A stretch of DNA of 64,000 nucleotides from Epinephelus fuscoguttatus (GCF_011397635.1 NC_064759.1:17632428-17696427), one strand, 5' to 3'. Counted from the stretch's first letter, positions 1 through 24,035 are shown. Notes: a model not told the origin generated them from the sequence alone. Translations and numbers: made by a program.

Positions 1-8
1 GATGCAAG

Positions 9-10
<2 letters not shown>

Positions 11-47
<37 letters not shown>

Positions 48-56
48 CACGCAAAC
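11..56. repeat. (CA)n microsatellite
   Basis: Tandem CA dinucleotides with two CG interruptions at the left edge of the window, in an intron of the tmem145 gene. Directly visible; no further function is claimed. Confidence 0.95.
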
Positions 57-295
57 CTGTCCACACACATGCCGATGACCCAGTTGTGGAGAAGAAGTGT
101 CAATGTCAAATACCGGCGCAGAATGCAACAAGCTGAGCTTTGGCTCGGTCGTCGCAGTGCATCAGCCGAGCCACGACCAATCCATCTTAGTAATTAGGAC
201 ACAGACTACAATGTGTAGCCAAGCCAAACTGCTCCTTTTCTGCTTTGTGTAAAAAAAAAGTTTAGCTCATTTAAAGTGTCTCCTCTGTGGCGTAA

Positions 296-8431
<8,136 letters not shown>

Positions 8432-10730
8432 GGCAGGACAGAAGGCAAGACAGAGGGAGAGGGGGGGATGGACAGAATGACAATACACAGTAGAAGAGTC
8501 AGAGTGGAAATGGAGGTGTTACTGTTTTAAAAACAGCCAAAAAAAAGTTTGGACGGACAAAGAAGAGAAATCATCAGAATCCCTAAACGGTCCCTTTTCA
8601 CCTGTAAATGGAATGGAAGAGTGAGTGAGGGGGGGGTGGATGGCTGTGAGATAGAAGTGCTGAGCTTGTTAAAGAATAAAGAAGCAATAAATATTTGATG
8701 TTGACCAGTAAAAGGCACACAGGGAGAGAGATGACAAAGTGGATGTAGCCAGAGCAATAGGATGATAGCTGTGCACGATGTGGAAGTGAACAAAATTCTT
8801 GAAATACTTCTATTCAAAAATTCATGAGGCATTGATGGTGTGCCTGGAAGAGTTTGTAAATAGCTAAAACTGGAGAGAGAGCTACCACTCTATATACTTT
8901 TATTTAAAAAAAAGAAGAAAAAAAGGAAATTTGTTTTCATGTTTTTTTCCACATCATTAAATTCCAGTTGGTGCTGTGACCATCAGAAAAAAAAAAACTC
9001 ATGCCATTACATTTATTCAAGTCATGTTAGGAATAAAGGACTTTTTTTATGTTTGACACATTTTGATAAAGCATAAATATTCTATGGAGTTTGTTGGGTT
9101 AATTTATATTCTTATATGCCTTCATTGCAGCTGGTTATTCTGGATTGATATGCTGATGTGTAAATGTAAAATGTCACGTTTACTGTGGGCACTTCTAGGT
9201 ACTCGTAAAAACACGCATGTTTGTATCGTATTTCCCGTCCAAGAAGCTGATATATGTAACTCCATGTGACCATACGATATTTGCTTATTGTGTGTATTGA
9301 AATCTATACTTTTGTAAATACATACAATAGGCTTTAGTATATTTTTAACCGGATAAATTCTGTTGGACCCAAACCTTGGGCTGTCTGAAACACAACATAA
9401 AATCAGTATTATACTGTGTCGATTTTAGTTGACTTTACACCAGAGTGCAGAATATGCCTGCTCAAAAATGTCATTTATGTGTATGTAGACGTTGGTGAAT
9501 GTACTGATGCAATACAGCACAAGGACAGGGGTGATTTTCAAGTTACTGGAACACTACAGTACACCTTTTGTCGAATTATCTTTTCTCTCTGCGACACATT
9601 CATGATTTAAACGCCTGTGGGGAAGGTTGCCTTTTTTAAAAAATACAAGTAACTTCATCCTCACCCTTGTCTGGTACCTGAAACATGGATATACATTGGC
9701 TTTATCTCACTAGAACCTTGCAAAAAGCGAAACAAATATTACTAGTTTTGTATCCCCTAACATTAAGCTAGGACAATTAAAAAGAAAAAAAAAAGCGTTG
9801 CAGATGAACTGTGAAAACGGCAACACAACTTGTACATTTTGTCTGTCCTGCATGGAGCACTTTAATGTTCCTGGTCTTAGTCTGTTTATTCGTGATGATG
9901 TCACCTTATACGACTGCTTCGAAAACCTGTATTCACACCACTTTGAGTAGTATCCCAGACGCATACACCTGTAAATACAGTCTGAAAAATGTCGTCGACT
10001 GTGCGGACATTTTACGGAACATATCACGCTCAGTCAATGTAATTTAACACTGGATTGCTGAAGTTGATAAGTCGTGAACGATTGTCACTTAAGTTGACCA
10101 CTGGCTTCCTGCTATTCAGAAAATATGTGAAAGGACGCTAACAAATTTATCTGGAGCATTCGTTGATTTCTGATTACTGATGGTACTCAGCTAATATTCC
10201 ACAGATTTATCAATGGCAATCTCGCTGTAATGGAGTACTGTAGGATGTTAGGACTGTGGTGTGTAACTTGTATGAGTGTAGTCAGAGGTGTAACGTAGTC
10301 TGTGAAACAGAATGATACTTGAATTAGAGTACTAGTCGTTATTTCTGATTGTGTCCGGTTTATATTTGGCACGTCTGCCATTTTGTCTGCTGTTGCCTAT
10401 TGTTATGGTTGCCATGACTTTGACGGAATAGACACTGGTTGACTCGACTAACAGACAGGCATACTGATTACTGTATCACTGCTTCAACCCTGTGCATACT
10501 GACATACAATTACAGGACCGAGACACTTTAGCGAAGAGAACTTGACAAAAAGAGATTATGTATGCATGACAGAAAACAGCACAGCTTTTAGGCTACTCAG
10601 AGCGATCTGGTTAAGAGCACATCACTGAAGCACTGTTCAAATGCATTTTAATGGTGTCAAATGACGATTCTAAATATGCTGTACATATACACTTTTTGCC
10701 AAAATAATAAAAAATATGATTTTATTAGAG
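8432..10730 (+). other. Probable 3' UTR of tmem145
   Basis: After the stop at 8429-8431 no further gene is visible up to about 10.73 kb. Two candidate poly(A) signals on the coding strand are AATAAA at 9032-9037 and at 10706-10711; the second is followed by a GT-rich stretch (GGGTGTGTGTGTTATTTGG near 10740), as expected downstream of a cleavage site. Little of this region resembles repeats, consistent with a single long UTR. Its extent is an inference. Confidence 0.45.
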
Positions 10731-11685
10731 GCCTCGTCTGGGTGTGTGTGTTATTTGGCTGCGGTGATAATAAGCCAGAGCGTCTGTGTTCCAGTTAGGA
10801 CAAGGGCGTGTGTCCAAAGGAGTCGATCTAATATCCGTAAATCATATTTAGAATCTGTTCTCATTACAAGACTCCATTAAAGTAAAACACCACAGGGACA
10901 GACTCCAGGCTGGTCACAATCTGATGTAGGCTAGCCTAATTATTTCACAGTCCCTGCCAGTATCCTGCTCTGTGAGGTGCAGAGTCACAACAAACCCAGC
11001 CTTTCTCTGCTTGTTCTCCAAGAAGGGACTAAATTTGTAAATGGCTTTCAGGCTAATCACCACCACAGAATTTAAAGGAGAAATTCAGACAGTATTTGTG
11101 GTGTTCAGTTCAGCAGTTATTCTGTGATGAACTGGTGAAATATTTTGTCCACTAATTCTTTTGCATCTCTCTACATCAATCCAGCCATAGGCACCATAAA
11201 AGAATATTTTACCCACAGAACGACCATGTAAATTACTCACGTGTTTCTCTAAACTTGTGAAGAAAACTGTTTCTCTCAGTGAACGAAGAATCTAAAAAAG
11301 GCAAACATTCTTCACTAACTGAATTAATCGCCCCTTCGCTAAGTCCCGCCTCTGGACGCAGACTGGCCAATCATAACATAGCATCGGGCCAGAACAGACC
11401 AGGGTCCGAGAACAACACAGCTGTGCTCCATTTGTTTCAGATCTCCTTCATTTTCAGGCTGGTTTTGTGGATTTGGAGCTAAATGTTGTGCCTGGGGCAC
11501 GTCGTGTATTAATGATACTCGTTACCTGGAGAGGTTGGAAAAAGATATACGTTTCTTCCCTGTTCCAAAACCAAAATCAAACCCTGAAAAGTGTAGGGTT
11601 AGCTAGCTAGCTACTGAAGATATAGCCTACTGAATGTATACACATGCTGCTTTTGCTTTTTAATGATTGTAACACTGAAGGGAAG

Positions 11686-11892
11686 CAGGGAAACATTTTA
11701 CTGATATTCAACCAGCTGTGTCATCACATTGTGTGCAGATGAATGTTGTTTGACTTTCTCTGGAGATCTTGCCTGTCCAGCGGCGGAGATCTAGGTGCTG
11801 GCAGCATCACAGGGGAAAAGCCAAACCCTGTTCATCTGCACACACTGTGATGCCACACAGCTGGTTCAATATCAGCAAAGTTTCCCTTTATA
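11686..11892. repeat. Imperfect inverted repeat (about 75-bp arms)
   Basis: The left arm (about 11690-11762, containing CTGATATTCAACCAGCTGTG and TGTGTGCAGATGAA) pairs with the inverted complement of the right arm (about 11815-11892, containing TTCATCTGCACACA and CACAGCTGGTTCAATATCAG). The unpaired centre is about 60 bp. This could be a foldback miniature element or a long RNA hairpin. Confidence 0.8.
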
Positions 11893-12730
11893 TTCATTGT
11901 CTTCTGTGGCGATCAGCAGTGATGTGGTGGTTCACTTTTACACTGTGATCTGTAGCCTATAGTTCGGCTTTAGCTTCGATAAATTACGCCAAATTTCCTA
12001 AAGGGATCATAATAATTTGGTCTAGTCAACTAATCTTATCATTGAAGCTCATATAGCAATCACAGGTGAGAACAGATAGATATGCTGTTGTTTAATAAAT
12101 ATCAGTCCTCCACTTTACATTTGGTAACATTTATTTATTCCAGCTTTTATGTTTCTGTGATCACTATAAACAAAGTAATGACCCGACTCTCAGCTGCATT
12201 TTATTGGTGATTCGTTGCCCCCAATTTGTTCTTTGTCTTAAACAATTTTGCTTGAGGTTTAGTTTAAATATTTTAATGTGAAAATCTTTGTAACGTTTTA
12301 GCAAAAATGCAAAAAAGAAAAAAAGACTTTTTTGGATTCTCCGTCCATTGTGGAGGCATATGAGAAAAACAAAGTTTTCTTCACAAATTCAAGGTAACAC
12401 CTGGTTAGTAATTGATAAACAAATGGTCATTTTGCGATTGAAGTATTTCTTTAATGTACGGACTTACCAGGGCTTAAGTCCCGGGCCCCAGGCCTCTGAC
12501 CGAGTACCAGGGGCCTCATGCAACATAAGCATAAGAAAATGTTGAATGAAATCAGATTTCTTGTACATAGCTTTGACTATCAGTACGCTGTAGTGTTAAA
12601 CAACATATATCCACATTTTTAAATTCCCCAAATCAAAAATCTGATAGCTATAGCATCAGCTATGTAGATACCAAGAAGTTCATGGTGAAGAAGACCAGGA
12701 GACAGCACCTCTGCAGGTAAGACAACAGCT

Positions 12731-12759
12731 GTGTGTGTGTATATATATATATATATATA
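12731..12759. repeat. (GT)n(AT)n microsatellite
   Basis: GTGTGTGTGT followed by about nine AT units; directly visible. Confidence 0.95.
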
Positions 12760-13875
12760 GATGAGTTTCATATTGCTGATTAGAAGGACACTCAATTTCC
12801 CATTTGTCGCTGTCCATTGACCAGGGCTCTGAATTAATTTTTCCATGACATATTGAGTCCAACAATATGTAAATATGTTAACCTCCTAACATTTGCATTT
12901 ACATTATCCTATGTACACCCTGTTTGCATTTGTATTTATATAGATATTCACCCTCTGTTAGCATTTCATATTTAACCCTCTGTGATTTTTATATTTTATA
13001 TTTCCAAGCATTCCTTGTTTAATACAGTCTTTACTTTTTTACTTTGGAGCACCCTCTACAAAAAAGAAAATATCCACAAGTGCACTCAGCCATAGCAAAG
13101 TATTAATTACTTCTGCACTGCTCTTACACTTTAATCAGCTTACATTGAAATACCTGCAGTGGACCACAAATTTGTACTACCATCATAAGCATATCTACTG
13201 TAATAACAGCTCTCTGTTGTAGTCCTGGGACTACACGATCATTTCACTGCTGTGTTTTTACCTTGTTTTTTATCAGTATATGTGTCTGTGTCTTTGTATG
13301 CATTGTGTTGTATAAAAAGCTACTGGGTGCCTTAATTTCCCTGGGGATTAAGTATCTATCGGTCTGTCTGTCTAAATACTGTCTGACTTAAGCTTTTGTT
13401 TTTTGAAAAAACAAAACAAAAACAAACCATGATGATGATGAAGTAACAAAAACACTACAATATGGTACAACATAAGACTTTTTTTTACTGCTGACATTGT
13501 ATTTTCATAAATAGTTTTTGCAGTTTCAACCAAATTAAATTGAGTTTTTTTTTCTGAACGAAGTCGGCATATAGAAAACATGAAACATGCTATCTGGTTG
13601 CATTATGGGAAATGTAGGATCCAGTGTTTTTGGAGCTTGACCCATACTAAGGGCTTAAAGTCATATCTCTTCCTCTGCTGCTTCATATTTTTGACCATTT
13701 TTTTTGTTTTTAATCTGTCTCACAAGCCCCCTGACTTAATCAAACCGCAGTACTACTGTAAATCACTCAAGCAGCCCTTTAATCTGTACCAGGAAAGCAT
13801 TTTTCCTTGTGTGCTGCTGTTTTGTTGGCCAAAGAAACAAAATGAAAACCTTCTCCTTTTGTTAAGAAATAATAT

Positions 13876-13881
13876 TTTATT
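13876..13881 (-). promoter_or_regulatory. mrpl17: Candidate poly(A) signal of mrpl17
   Basis: AATAAA on the minus strand, about 205 nt after the mrpl17 stop. It is the first consensus signal in the right position. Confidence 0.5.
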
Positions 13882-14085
13882 AATACATAATCAGTCATAA
13901 ACGTCCTTTTACAGAAACATTCTTGGCTTTAGTCGACACTGGACATCTGAATTGTTTTTAGGTGAAGAAATGAATCAGTGTCTTTCAGCTATGACCTGCA
14001 GCATGTGCAGGTGACTCCTCAGAAGCATTTCCACCATCACCCTTCAGCGACCATCATCTCTGGTCCAACACCAGGTTGGTTTTAA

Positions 14086-17000
14086 TCAAGCCTTCTCAGC
14101 TAACTGCTGTGCCCTCTCCTCTCTGTAGCCTTTGAGCAGCTGGTTGATGAGTGTCAGTGCATTGTCTTTTCTCACAGGATAAAGCGGCGGGAAGGGGTTG
14201 CCTTTGTACTCCAGGACGGCCATTTTAGCTTTGTCCAGGTTCTGTCTGCTGGGGAGGCGTGCCATCCGTGTGTAGCCTTGCGTCTGATTCTCGAACCGTG
14301 GAGCGAGGACCTTGAAGAGCTTTGGGACAAGATCCTTCTCCTGATGGTAAAAAGCACAGTTATACTAAACAACAAGTTCACATTAAGTGTTTTACGTTCA
14401 GAGTGACGCAGCTTGTAACATCATAAAGATGAGAGGAGCTGCTGAAACGTACCGTCAGCCAGAAACTGGCCATTTTCATCGCCTTCTCATCAGTGTCTCC
14501 TTTTTTGGCGTAATCGACCAGCTGTCGGAGATAACAAGAAACACACAGTCAGAGCCATTGAGTGTGGATGAAAGAGAAATAAAAACCCAAATATACTGCA
14601 TTTTAGACTATCTACATATAAAATATTATTGTTAACATGAAGACACTGTGAGATGAACATTTTTGGACGGATCAAAATAAAGTCATCAGGTGGTGCAGTA
14701 ACTGTCTTTCCAAGTCCAGGGACCCCGAAACGTCCTGCAGGAGGTCTCAGGGGTTCTGCAGGAATACTTTGACCATCCTCTCATTATTATCACTGACAGT
14801 TTGCACAGTGTAAATATTTTTATATGATTAAACTGGTCACACTGTTCAATATTTAGTCCAGATACAATGAAGAAAAAGTGAAGAGTGTCATAGCTCTGAA
14901 TCAAAGCTCCCAAAACTTCAGTGAACTTAGAAAAGGGCAAGATTTTGATATGTATCTGCACAAAAGTGATTAAGGTCTGATACGGTTTGTAGTGTTATCG
15001 TGTTACGATGCACCTCTCTTTTTAAAATCTCTGTATACAAATATTCAAATATACTATATCTTTGTTATGTATGTAGGCATTCACGTCTCAAGATTACGTT
15101 TCTGCAATTTCTTTAACTTTTTGACCTTTGACCATATATCTGATGGTTTGTATTGTACGGCTTTGGTATTTTATTTCAATCAGTTGTGCATGATGAGGGA
15201 TAAACATCAGCTCTGTGCCTACTGCCTACATTTACTTTGATACACATATTTCAATATTTGTCTGATGAAGACCCAGCTGCCTTTTATCAGCCCACACAAT
15301 TTTGGTTATTGTATAACAGGTCAATGAAGTGTGCTCATATTGCATTTGCTTGTTTTATTACTCATTTTGTTGAAGACAGTGTTGGGGAGTAACTAGGAAC
15401 ATGTCATTAAATTACCCCCCAAAAAATGCAATTAAATTACAGTTACCAATCAAAATATTGGGGATTACAAAGGGGATACACCAAATGTGTTCTTTTCAGT
15501 AAAAAAAAAAGCTTATATGTAGAATATATTATAATATATTTCCAGATGTAACACCAATCTCTGCGATCCACATTTTTCAGCTTTATTGCCCAGTTCAAAA
15601 AAATAATCAAATGTACTGTTCATTCATTCATCTTCTAACCGCTTCATCCTCTTGAGGGTTGCGGGGGGGCTGGAGCCTATCCCAGCTGACATCGGGCGAG
15701 AGGCAGGGTACACCCTGGACAGGTCGCCAGACTATCGCAGGGCTGACACATAGAGACAAACAACCATTCACGCTCACATTCAATTAACCTAGTCCCCAAT
15801 CTGCATGTTTTTGGACTGTGGGAGGAAGCTGGAGTGCCCGGAGAGAACCCACGCTGACATGGAGAGAACATGCAAACTCTGCACAGAAGGGCTCCCATGC
15901 CCGGGATCGAACCGGGAACACTCTTGCTGTGAGGCGACAGTGCTAACCACCACACCACCGTGCCGCCCCAAATGTACTGTAAAACTTAAAATAAAAGCCT
16001 AGTCCCAATTAAACACCCAGTCTCTTTTACTAGCCTGGTGTGGCTACACATTTGACAAATAAATGCCTGTCTCTATTATAGGCCTGGTCTGGCTGCCAAG
16101 CAGTTCATTTTTATAGACATTCTTCGGATATATAAAAATGGGTTGTTGGCTACCTCAAATTATGTGTCCATTCCTCGATTACCCTGTAAGTTATTCATAC
16201 TCCTTTAGAGTAGGAGGTAACAGTAGGAGTAACAGGATAACAGGTAACAGGTAGGAGTAACAGGATAAAGTCGTGTTGTGTCAGTATGTTGGGTGCCGTA
16301 GCTCACTCTCTCCCTGGTGTGCCGTCTGTCCCTCGATCAAATGAATGATTTAACACTGATATATTATCTGAAACCTCATTTTTATACAAATGCTATTCAT
16401 ACTGGTTTAAATAAACACTTTGTATTTCCATATTTGCAGAGAAACAGTGTTGTGTGAAAAGAATTAAAGGCCTGTTGATTTCATTAATTTAAGCAAATAA
16501 TAGCCAGGGCTATTAATATAAGTTTTACGTAATAAGTTACATTACTTTGAGCAAGTAATTAAAATAGTTACTTACTTACTACATTTTAAACAGGGTAACT
16601 AAAGATGTGTAACCTGTAACATCTCAAAAGTAACCTTCCCAACATTGGTTATAGACTGTGCTCATCATATGTCTATGGTGCTCATAAGCATAACTATCAG
16701 TTTAATATTAAATAACACCAGATCTTTATGAAATGACAACAGTGAGAAGTTACCTCAAGTTTAAAACTATATGGACACCTAATGCCTGGTGGCTGATATT
16801 GCTCCTTAACAGCAACAACATGTCAGGACACAGTTTATGTTATCTGTAACTTTACACTGTTTATATTTGGCTGCTCAGAGTTGGTTAAACTAACGTTATT
16901 GTAATGTAACACTAGCTTAATGCACAGCTATGTTAGCTAGCTAGCTGTTAGCATCACCGAGGTGTCGTTACCTTTTCGGCGTAGAAGCGGACTTCATCAG

Positions 17001-17145
17001 CTCGGGCCATCGTGGTCTCGATCCTCTCGTGTCGGACCAGTCCTGTCAAGATGTTCCGCAGCATGTTGATTCTGGACTCCGGGTTCAGACCCATCTTCCG
17101 GGCCATACGGCCGTGGGAGATCAACATCTGCAACGTGAGGCGCAT
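14086..17145 (-). CDS. mrpl17: Mitochondrial ribosomal protein L17 (bL17m)
   Basis: A component of the large subunit of the mitochondrial ribosome, homologous to bacterial bL17. Three coding exons read on the minus strand: 17145-16972 (ATG at 17145; 58 codons ending YAEK), 14521-14453 ([21 protein letters not shown], 23 codons) and 14340-14086 ([16 protein letters not shown].. to the stop). All junctions are phase 0 with AG acceptors and GT donors; the product is 165 residues, close to the human protein (about 175). Signature segments are [29 protein letters not shown]-like [15 protein letters not shown] and [20 protein letters not shown]. The first intron (14522-16971) is long because it holds a hAT-like element with a nested SINE. 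No separate targeting presequence is evident beyond the basic N-terminus, as is usual for this family. Confidence 0.95.
15377..16647. mobile_element. hAT-like non-autonomous element in mrpl17 intron 1
   Basis: The left end is CAGTGTTGGGGAGTAACT and the right end, inverted, is CAATGTTGGGAAGGTTACT. The flanking octamers GTTGAAGA (left) and GTTATAGA (right) agree at six of eight positions, consistent with a decayed 8-bp hAT target-site duplication. There is no transposase. A SINE at 15620-15968 lies within it, so the hAT-like element is the older insertion. Confidence 0.7.
15620..15968 (-). mobile_element. tRNA-derived SINE with perfect 12-bp target duplication
   Basis: On the minus strand it begins GGGCGGCACGGTGG, has an A box-like TGGTGGTTAGCACTG and a B box GGTTCGATCCC (plus 15903-15913), and ends in GAATGAATGAA repeats. 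It is flanked on both sides by CAAATGTACTGT (15608-15619 and 15969-15980), a perfect target-site duplication that fixes its ends. The body is a few hundred bases, as in common teleost SINEs. Translated frames across it are not genes. Confidence 0.9.
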
Positions 17146-19330
17146 CTTGTCCGGTTAGACAGTCCGCGATGAACAAACGGAAGACTAAACTGACGGAAGA
17201 AGGTTCCCGGGTGAAGAGTATTCGTCCTCTGATTGTTTAATGAAGCAGCTCCCTCAGAACAAATCCTGAGGTCAGTGCATGGTTTGCTTGTTTGACATTG
17301 GTGGTGCGTCGGCAAATCGGTCCGACTTGGTCATCAGACCAAGAAGGAGAGTTCCGCTGAACTCACTGCAGCCACTAACAGTGAGAACCAAGAACCACAG
17401 CACAAATATCAAGATATTATTAAATTATTGTTATTCTGACTCTTAAAAATAACTCACATGGGACAGTTGTGCGTCTGTATACCTCTATGTTATTTTGGAT
17501 TATTTTTTAATATATACTATTTTATTATACTATAAGATACTGTAATATAACTGTTAAGAGGGGGAATCATGCTCAATGTACTTTTCTTTTGATTTAAACA
17601 TTTCAATCTGAGAAAATATAGACATATTTCTAAGTTAGCATTCAGAGGCCACAGTGCAACCGCACTGCCTGCACTGTCTATATTTATGCCCTTGACTGGT
17701 GCAGCAACAAGTCTGGCACAAAATTCCTTGGTAATATAAAGCTTAAAATTTGTTTCATCATACCTGGATAGCAACATGAATCTTCACTGGGATGTTAAAT
17801 GCTCTGAGCAATAAAATACAACACATATTCTTGGTAGCATCTGTGCCATTTTCTTTATACTTTTAATAGGTACTGCAGCTGCCCTTAAAAAGTATGTACT
17901 GTTGCATGCAGTATGCACACCTGAGATATACTACTTCCTCATAATGTTACGCCCTGAACTTTGACCCTCTTACTAATGTATCCTTACCATGGAGATAAAA
18001 CAAAATGCAGTTCACCGAGCTCGTATTCATGGTATTACATAAAGAGTGCATACATTCTAACATATTATGTTAACGATAGCAAAATTACATAGACTATACA
18101 TTTATGTGTCATTGTTATTTAATTATCCCCCTTTTTGTTGGTTATATCTATGAATATTTTATTCAATTAAATATTAATATTCCTATTATTACTGTTCGAC
18201 TGGTCATCAGTCACTTGTATGCGCTGTCATCTGTCATTACAACTTAGACAGCTGTCAATCAGCTGTCATGCCGTCATGTTTGCGGCTCAGTCAGTGTGAC
18301 ATATAACACTATATATAACACTGTGCAGAGGATTGCGGGTCAGAAAAACCAGTAAAGAATGCTGGCTTGCATACTGCAAAACCGTAGTAGTAGAACATTA
18401 AAATACGTTAGTATGGGTATTGGACATAGACTGTATGGGTATTGGAACGTAGCTATGAACATACCGAGGAGCACCTGAATGCATCGTAAGATGGATGCGG
18501 CACAGAAACGATGACAGGTGGGTGTGGCCACCTGTTGCTTTTCTGCAATTTGATTGGCTGTTTGCCAAAGTACTGATGTCGTTATTACTTGTCATTGGCA
18601 GAACTTTTAAAAAATATAGTAAAGTGAACACAAACGATGTGGATTATTTTCCATAAAACTTGCAATGTCTGCCGTTATAAAATAAAACAAATAAACTCCT
18701 TGGTGCCCACGAACCGCGAGACGTCGTTATGAACCAAACTGCCGGTTAAAATAATTAAATTTAAGTTGGAGTGATTCACCGGAAGAAAACATGCTAATGC
18801 TAGCTTGTCCGAGACGACGTTTTTTTTTTTTTTTTTTAACTTTCCTTTCGTGTAATTATTCGGCAGGAGTGGCAGTTGGTCGAAAACAAGCTTTAAGGAT
18901 TTCAGGCAACTTTTTTTGAAAGGATTACAAAAAACTGAAAGCAGCAGGACAACATGGTGAAAATGTGCTTCCTCGGTAGAGCTAACGTAGCTAAAGCTGA
19001 GCTAACATGACAGCGCACTCTAACGGTTGAGCCGCACGTTGAGGAGAACAGGTGAGTGCTCAGTCGGATTATCACCTGTGTTAAACAGTGTGGGATATGT
19101 GAAATAACGCTTATGTGAAGTTGTAAAACTGTTTAATTTAAATGTTTTGCATCTTAGCAAAGTAGCTAGTTGTTGCCCCACCATTTTACCACTAATGTCT
19201 TTTATTATACAGTGTAGGTTTTAAATAATATTAAGTAAACTGTTTCCCTCATGTCTTGTGGACTTGTTATGTAGATCAGAAGGACAGAAAAAGCCAGAAT
19301 GACACAAAGCAAAGGAACACACTTAAAATG
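17146..19330. other. mrpl17 promoter side and intergenic DNA
   Basis: The first 200 bp upstream of the mrpl17 ATG are richer in CG and should hold its 5' UTR and promoter; no TATA box is obvious. From 17.4 to 18.7 kb the DNA is AT-rich with self-similar words (AGTATG, GCATACTGC) that suggest a worn inverted-repeat element, and it has no supported gene. A possible non-coding exon at 18780-19050 is listed separately. Confidence 0.5.
18780..19050 (+). other. Possible untranslated first exon with splice donor
   Basis: CG is more frequent here than around it (GAGACGACG, TTCCTCGG, GAGCCGCACG), and the block ends GAGAACAG|GTGAGTGC at about 19050, a near-perfect donor on the plus strand. No matching downstream plus-strand exon could be identified; the neighbouring trypsin gene is on the other strand. 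It may be a first exon of an unseen transcript or chance. Confidence 0.25.
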
Positions 19331-19341
19331 TAGCTGTTATA

Positions 19342-19347
19342 TTTATT
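19342..19347 (-). promoter_or_regulatory. Candidate poly(A) signal of trypsinogen A
   Basis: AATAAA on the minus strand about 97 nt after the stop codon of gene A. Confidence 0.55.
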
Positions 19348-19369
19348 TATTTAATTTAAATCTCCATTA

Positions 19370-22282
<2,913 letters not shown>

Positions 22283-23726
22283 GATTGGTTGATGCCAAAT
22301 GGAGATGCAAAGATTACCTTGACTCATGCCGGGTTTTTATTGACTGCTTGAAACCTTGCCAACTGTAGTGACACGCCCCTGTCGCTGCTGCTGACCAGTC
22401 AAAACCCTCCAGTAGAGCTTTCACATGTCTTTTTATTGATTGTCAATGATGAATATATCAGTCACTGTACAGGGAGAGGTGAACAACACTCATCTGTCTC
22501 ACATCACATCCATCTTCCCAAACAACAACAACAAGCACACAGACAACTACAGCTGACTAGATGTCTTAAATTATGGGAACATAAAATGAAAATTATGGAC
22601 AATACATGTCCCTCAAATGGTGCAAATAGGAAGATGCAAACATACTTACTAAAATTCTGGGCTATATAATTTCAGTGGGGCTCTGGTTTAATGATTTTTT
22701 TCTCAGCTCTGTTCCAAAAATGTACCTTGAACCTGTGTGTTTTACATTAGTTTGATGCATTGTTGCACAGGCATGGTTTGAGTACAGTACAGTATGTTTT
22801 GTACAGGCTGTAATCAGCATCCTGACCTTCACTGTGCCCCAGACGCAGTGCCAGGTGGAGCTTCTCTCACAGATTGGCCCACCGAGTGGCTTTGGCCTTC
22901 GCAAATGAAAGCTGCAGGGAAAGCTCTCACACACAGAACAACCACTTCACAATGTATAGATGAATTATTTCTCTTTCTCACGGTTTTAGTCAGTGTGATT
23001 CAGCTCTTCAGTTTCAGTGGCCATGAAAAGTGATAGGATAGTATTTCCAAATTGTCAGTATGAAGAATGAGTTAAAGAATAAAAAAGAAACTACTCAATG
23101 CATTAACTTAAGAAACAGTTCAAGCAAACACATGCAGATAGATTAAACAGTTCAATATTACAACTGGGGAAAAGTAAAATTCTATGACACCAAAAATGCT
23201 GTTAAATGAAAAAACAACAACAATAATAATCACTCACTAAGTTTAATGGATGTTGTTGATTGCTTTGACTCAATTTATGACATACAGTCGCATATTGTGC
23301 CATTTAATATGCCACCAAATCAAATTTCCACAGTAACGTGATTACATTTGTCACATTTAAAAAAAAAACAAGAACATCTCAGTCTGTATTTATATCAGCT
23401 CCGACTGTGCGTTTGATGTCTATCAATTAAATGATTTTCTGCTACTTTATATTCTCTCACAATCATAACTATAACCGCAGTGCTGTTATTTTGTCTATTG
23501 CACTTGTGTATCTGTTTAATTCGAATGCTCTATAAATATATTGGCTTAACTTGACGTGACTCTCACGGTAATAGGCAGCTTGCAGAGCGGATTTTATTCC
23601 ACTAGGGTTTAGGTTATTCTGATTAAAATAAATAAAATAATTATTTACTCTTTATTAATATTTTGAAAATCAGAATGCAGCATAAAACAACAAAAAACAC
23701 CCAAATCTGAGTAAAAGAAATAAGAG

Positions 23727-24035
23727 CTGCAATGATTAATCAATTAGTTTTCAACTATTAAATTAATCACCAAATAATTTGCTAATCCATAAATTGGTTT
23801 GAGTATTTTTTTTGTAAGGGGAAAAAAGTCAGAATGTTTTAAATTCAGCTTTTAAAATGTGAATATATAGTAATACCAGGTTTCTTTACCTCTCTATGAC
23901 AGATAACTGAATATATTTGAGTTGTGGACAAAACAAGACATTTGAGGACATCTTGGGCTTCAGTAAACACTAATTGACGTTTTTCACCATTTTCTGACCT
24001 TTTATAAACCAAACAACTAATCGATCAATTAAGAA
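23727..24035. repeat. Interspersed repeat with TTAATCGATTAAT-type words
   Basis: GAGCTGCAATGATTAATCAATTAG..., a motif set repeated at 24258-24596 and partly at 27160-27200 and 30240-30470. The segment 23875-24020 is also a diverged copy of 27045-27190 and 30107-30255. The pattern is of a common teleost miniature DNA element. Confidence 0.55.

Larger units (their letters stand above)
10740..13860. other. Intergenic region between tmem145 and mrpl17
   Basis: No exon is supported on either strand. It contains the imperfect palindrome at 11686-11892, a GT/TA microsatellite at 12731-12759 and AT-rich non-coding DNA. Short open frames here lack any family resemblance. Confidence 0.6.

Noticed and set aside
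15677-16002. Open frames on both strands that look conserved with 21339-21578
   Set aside because: They lie within tRNA-derived SINE copies; the similarity is the repeat itself.
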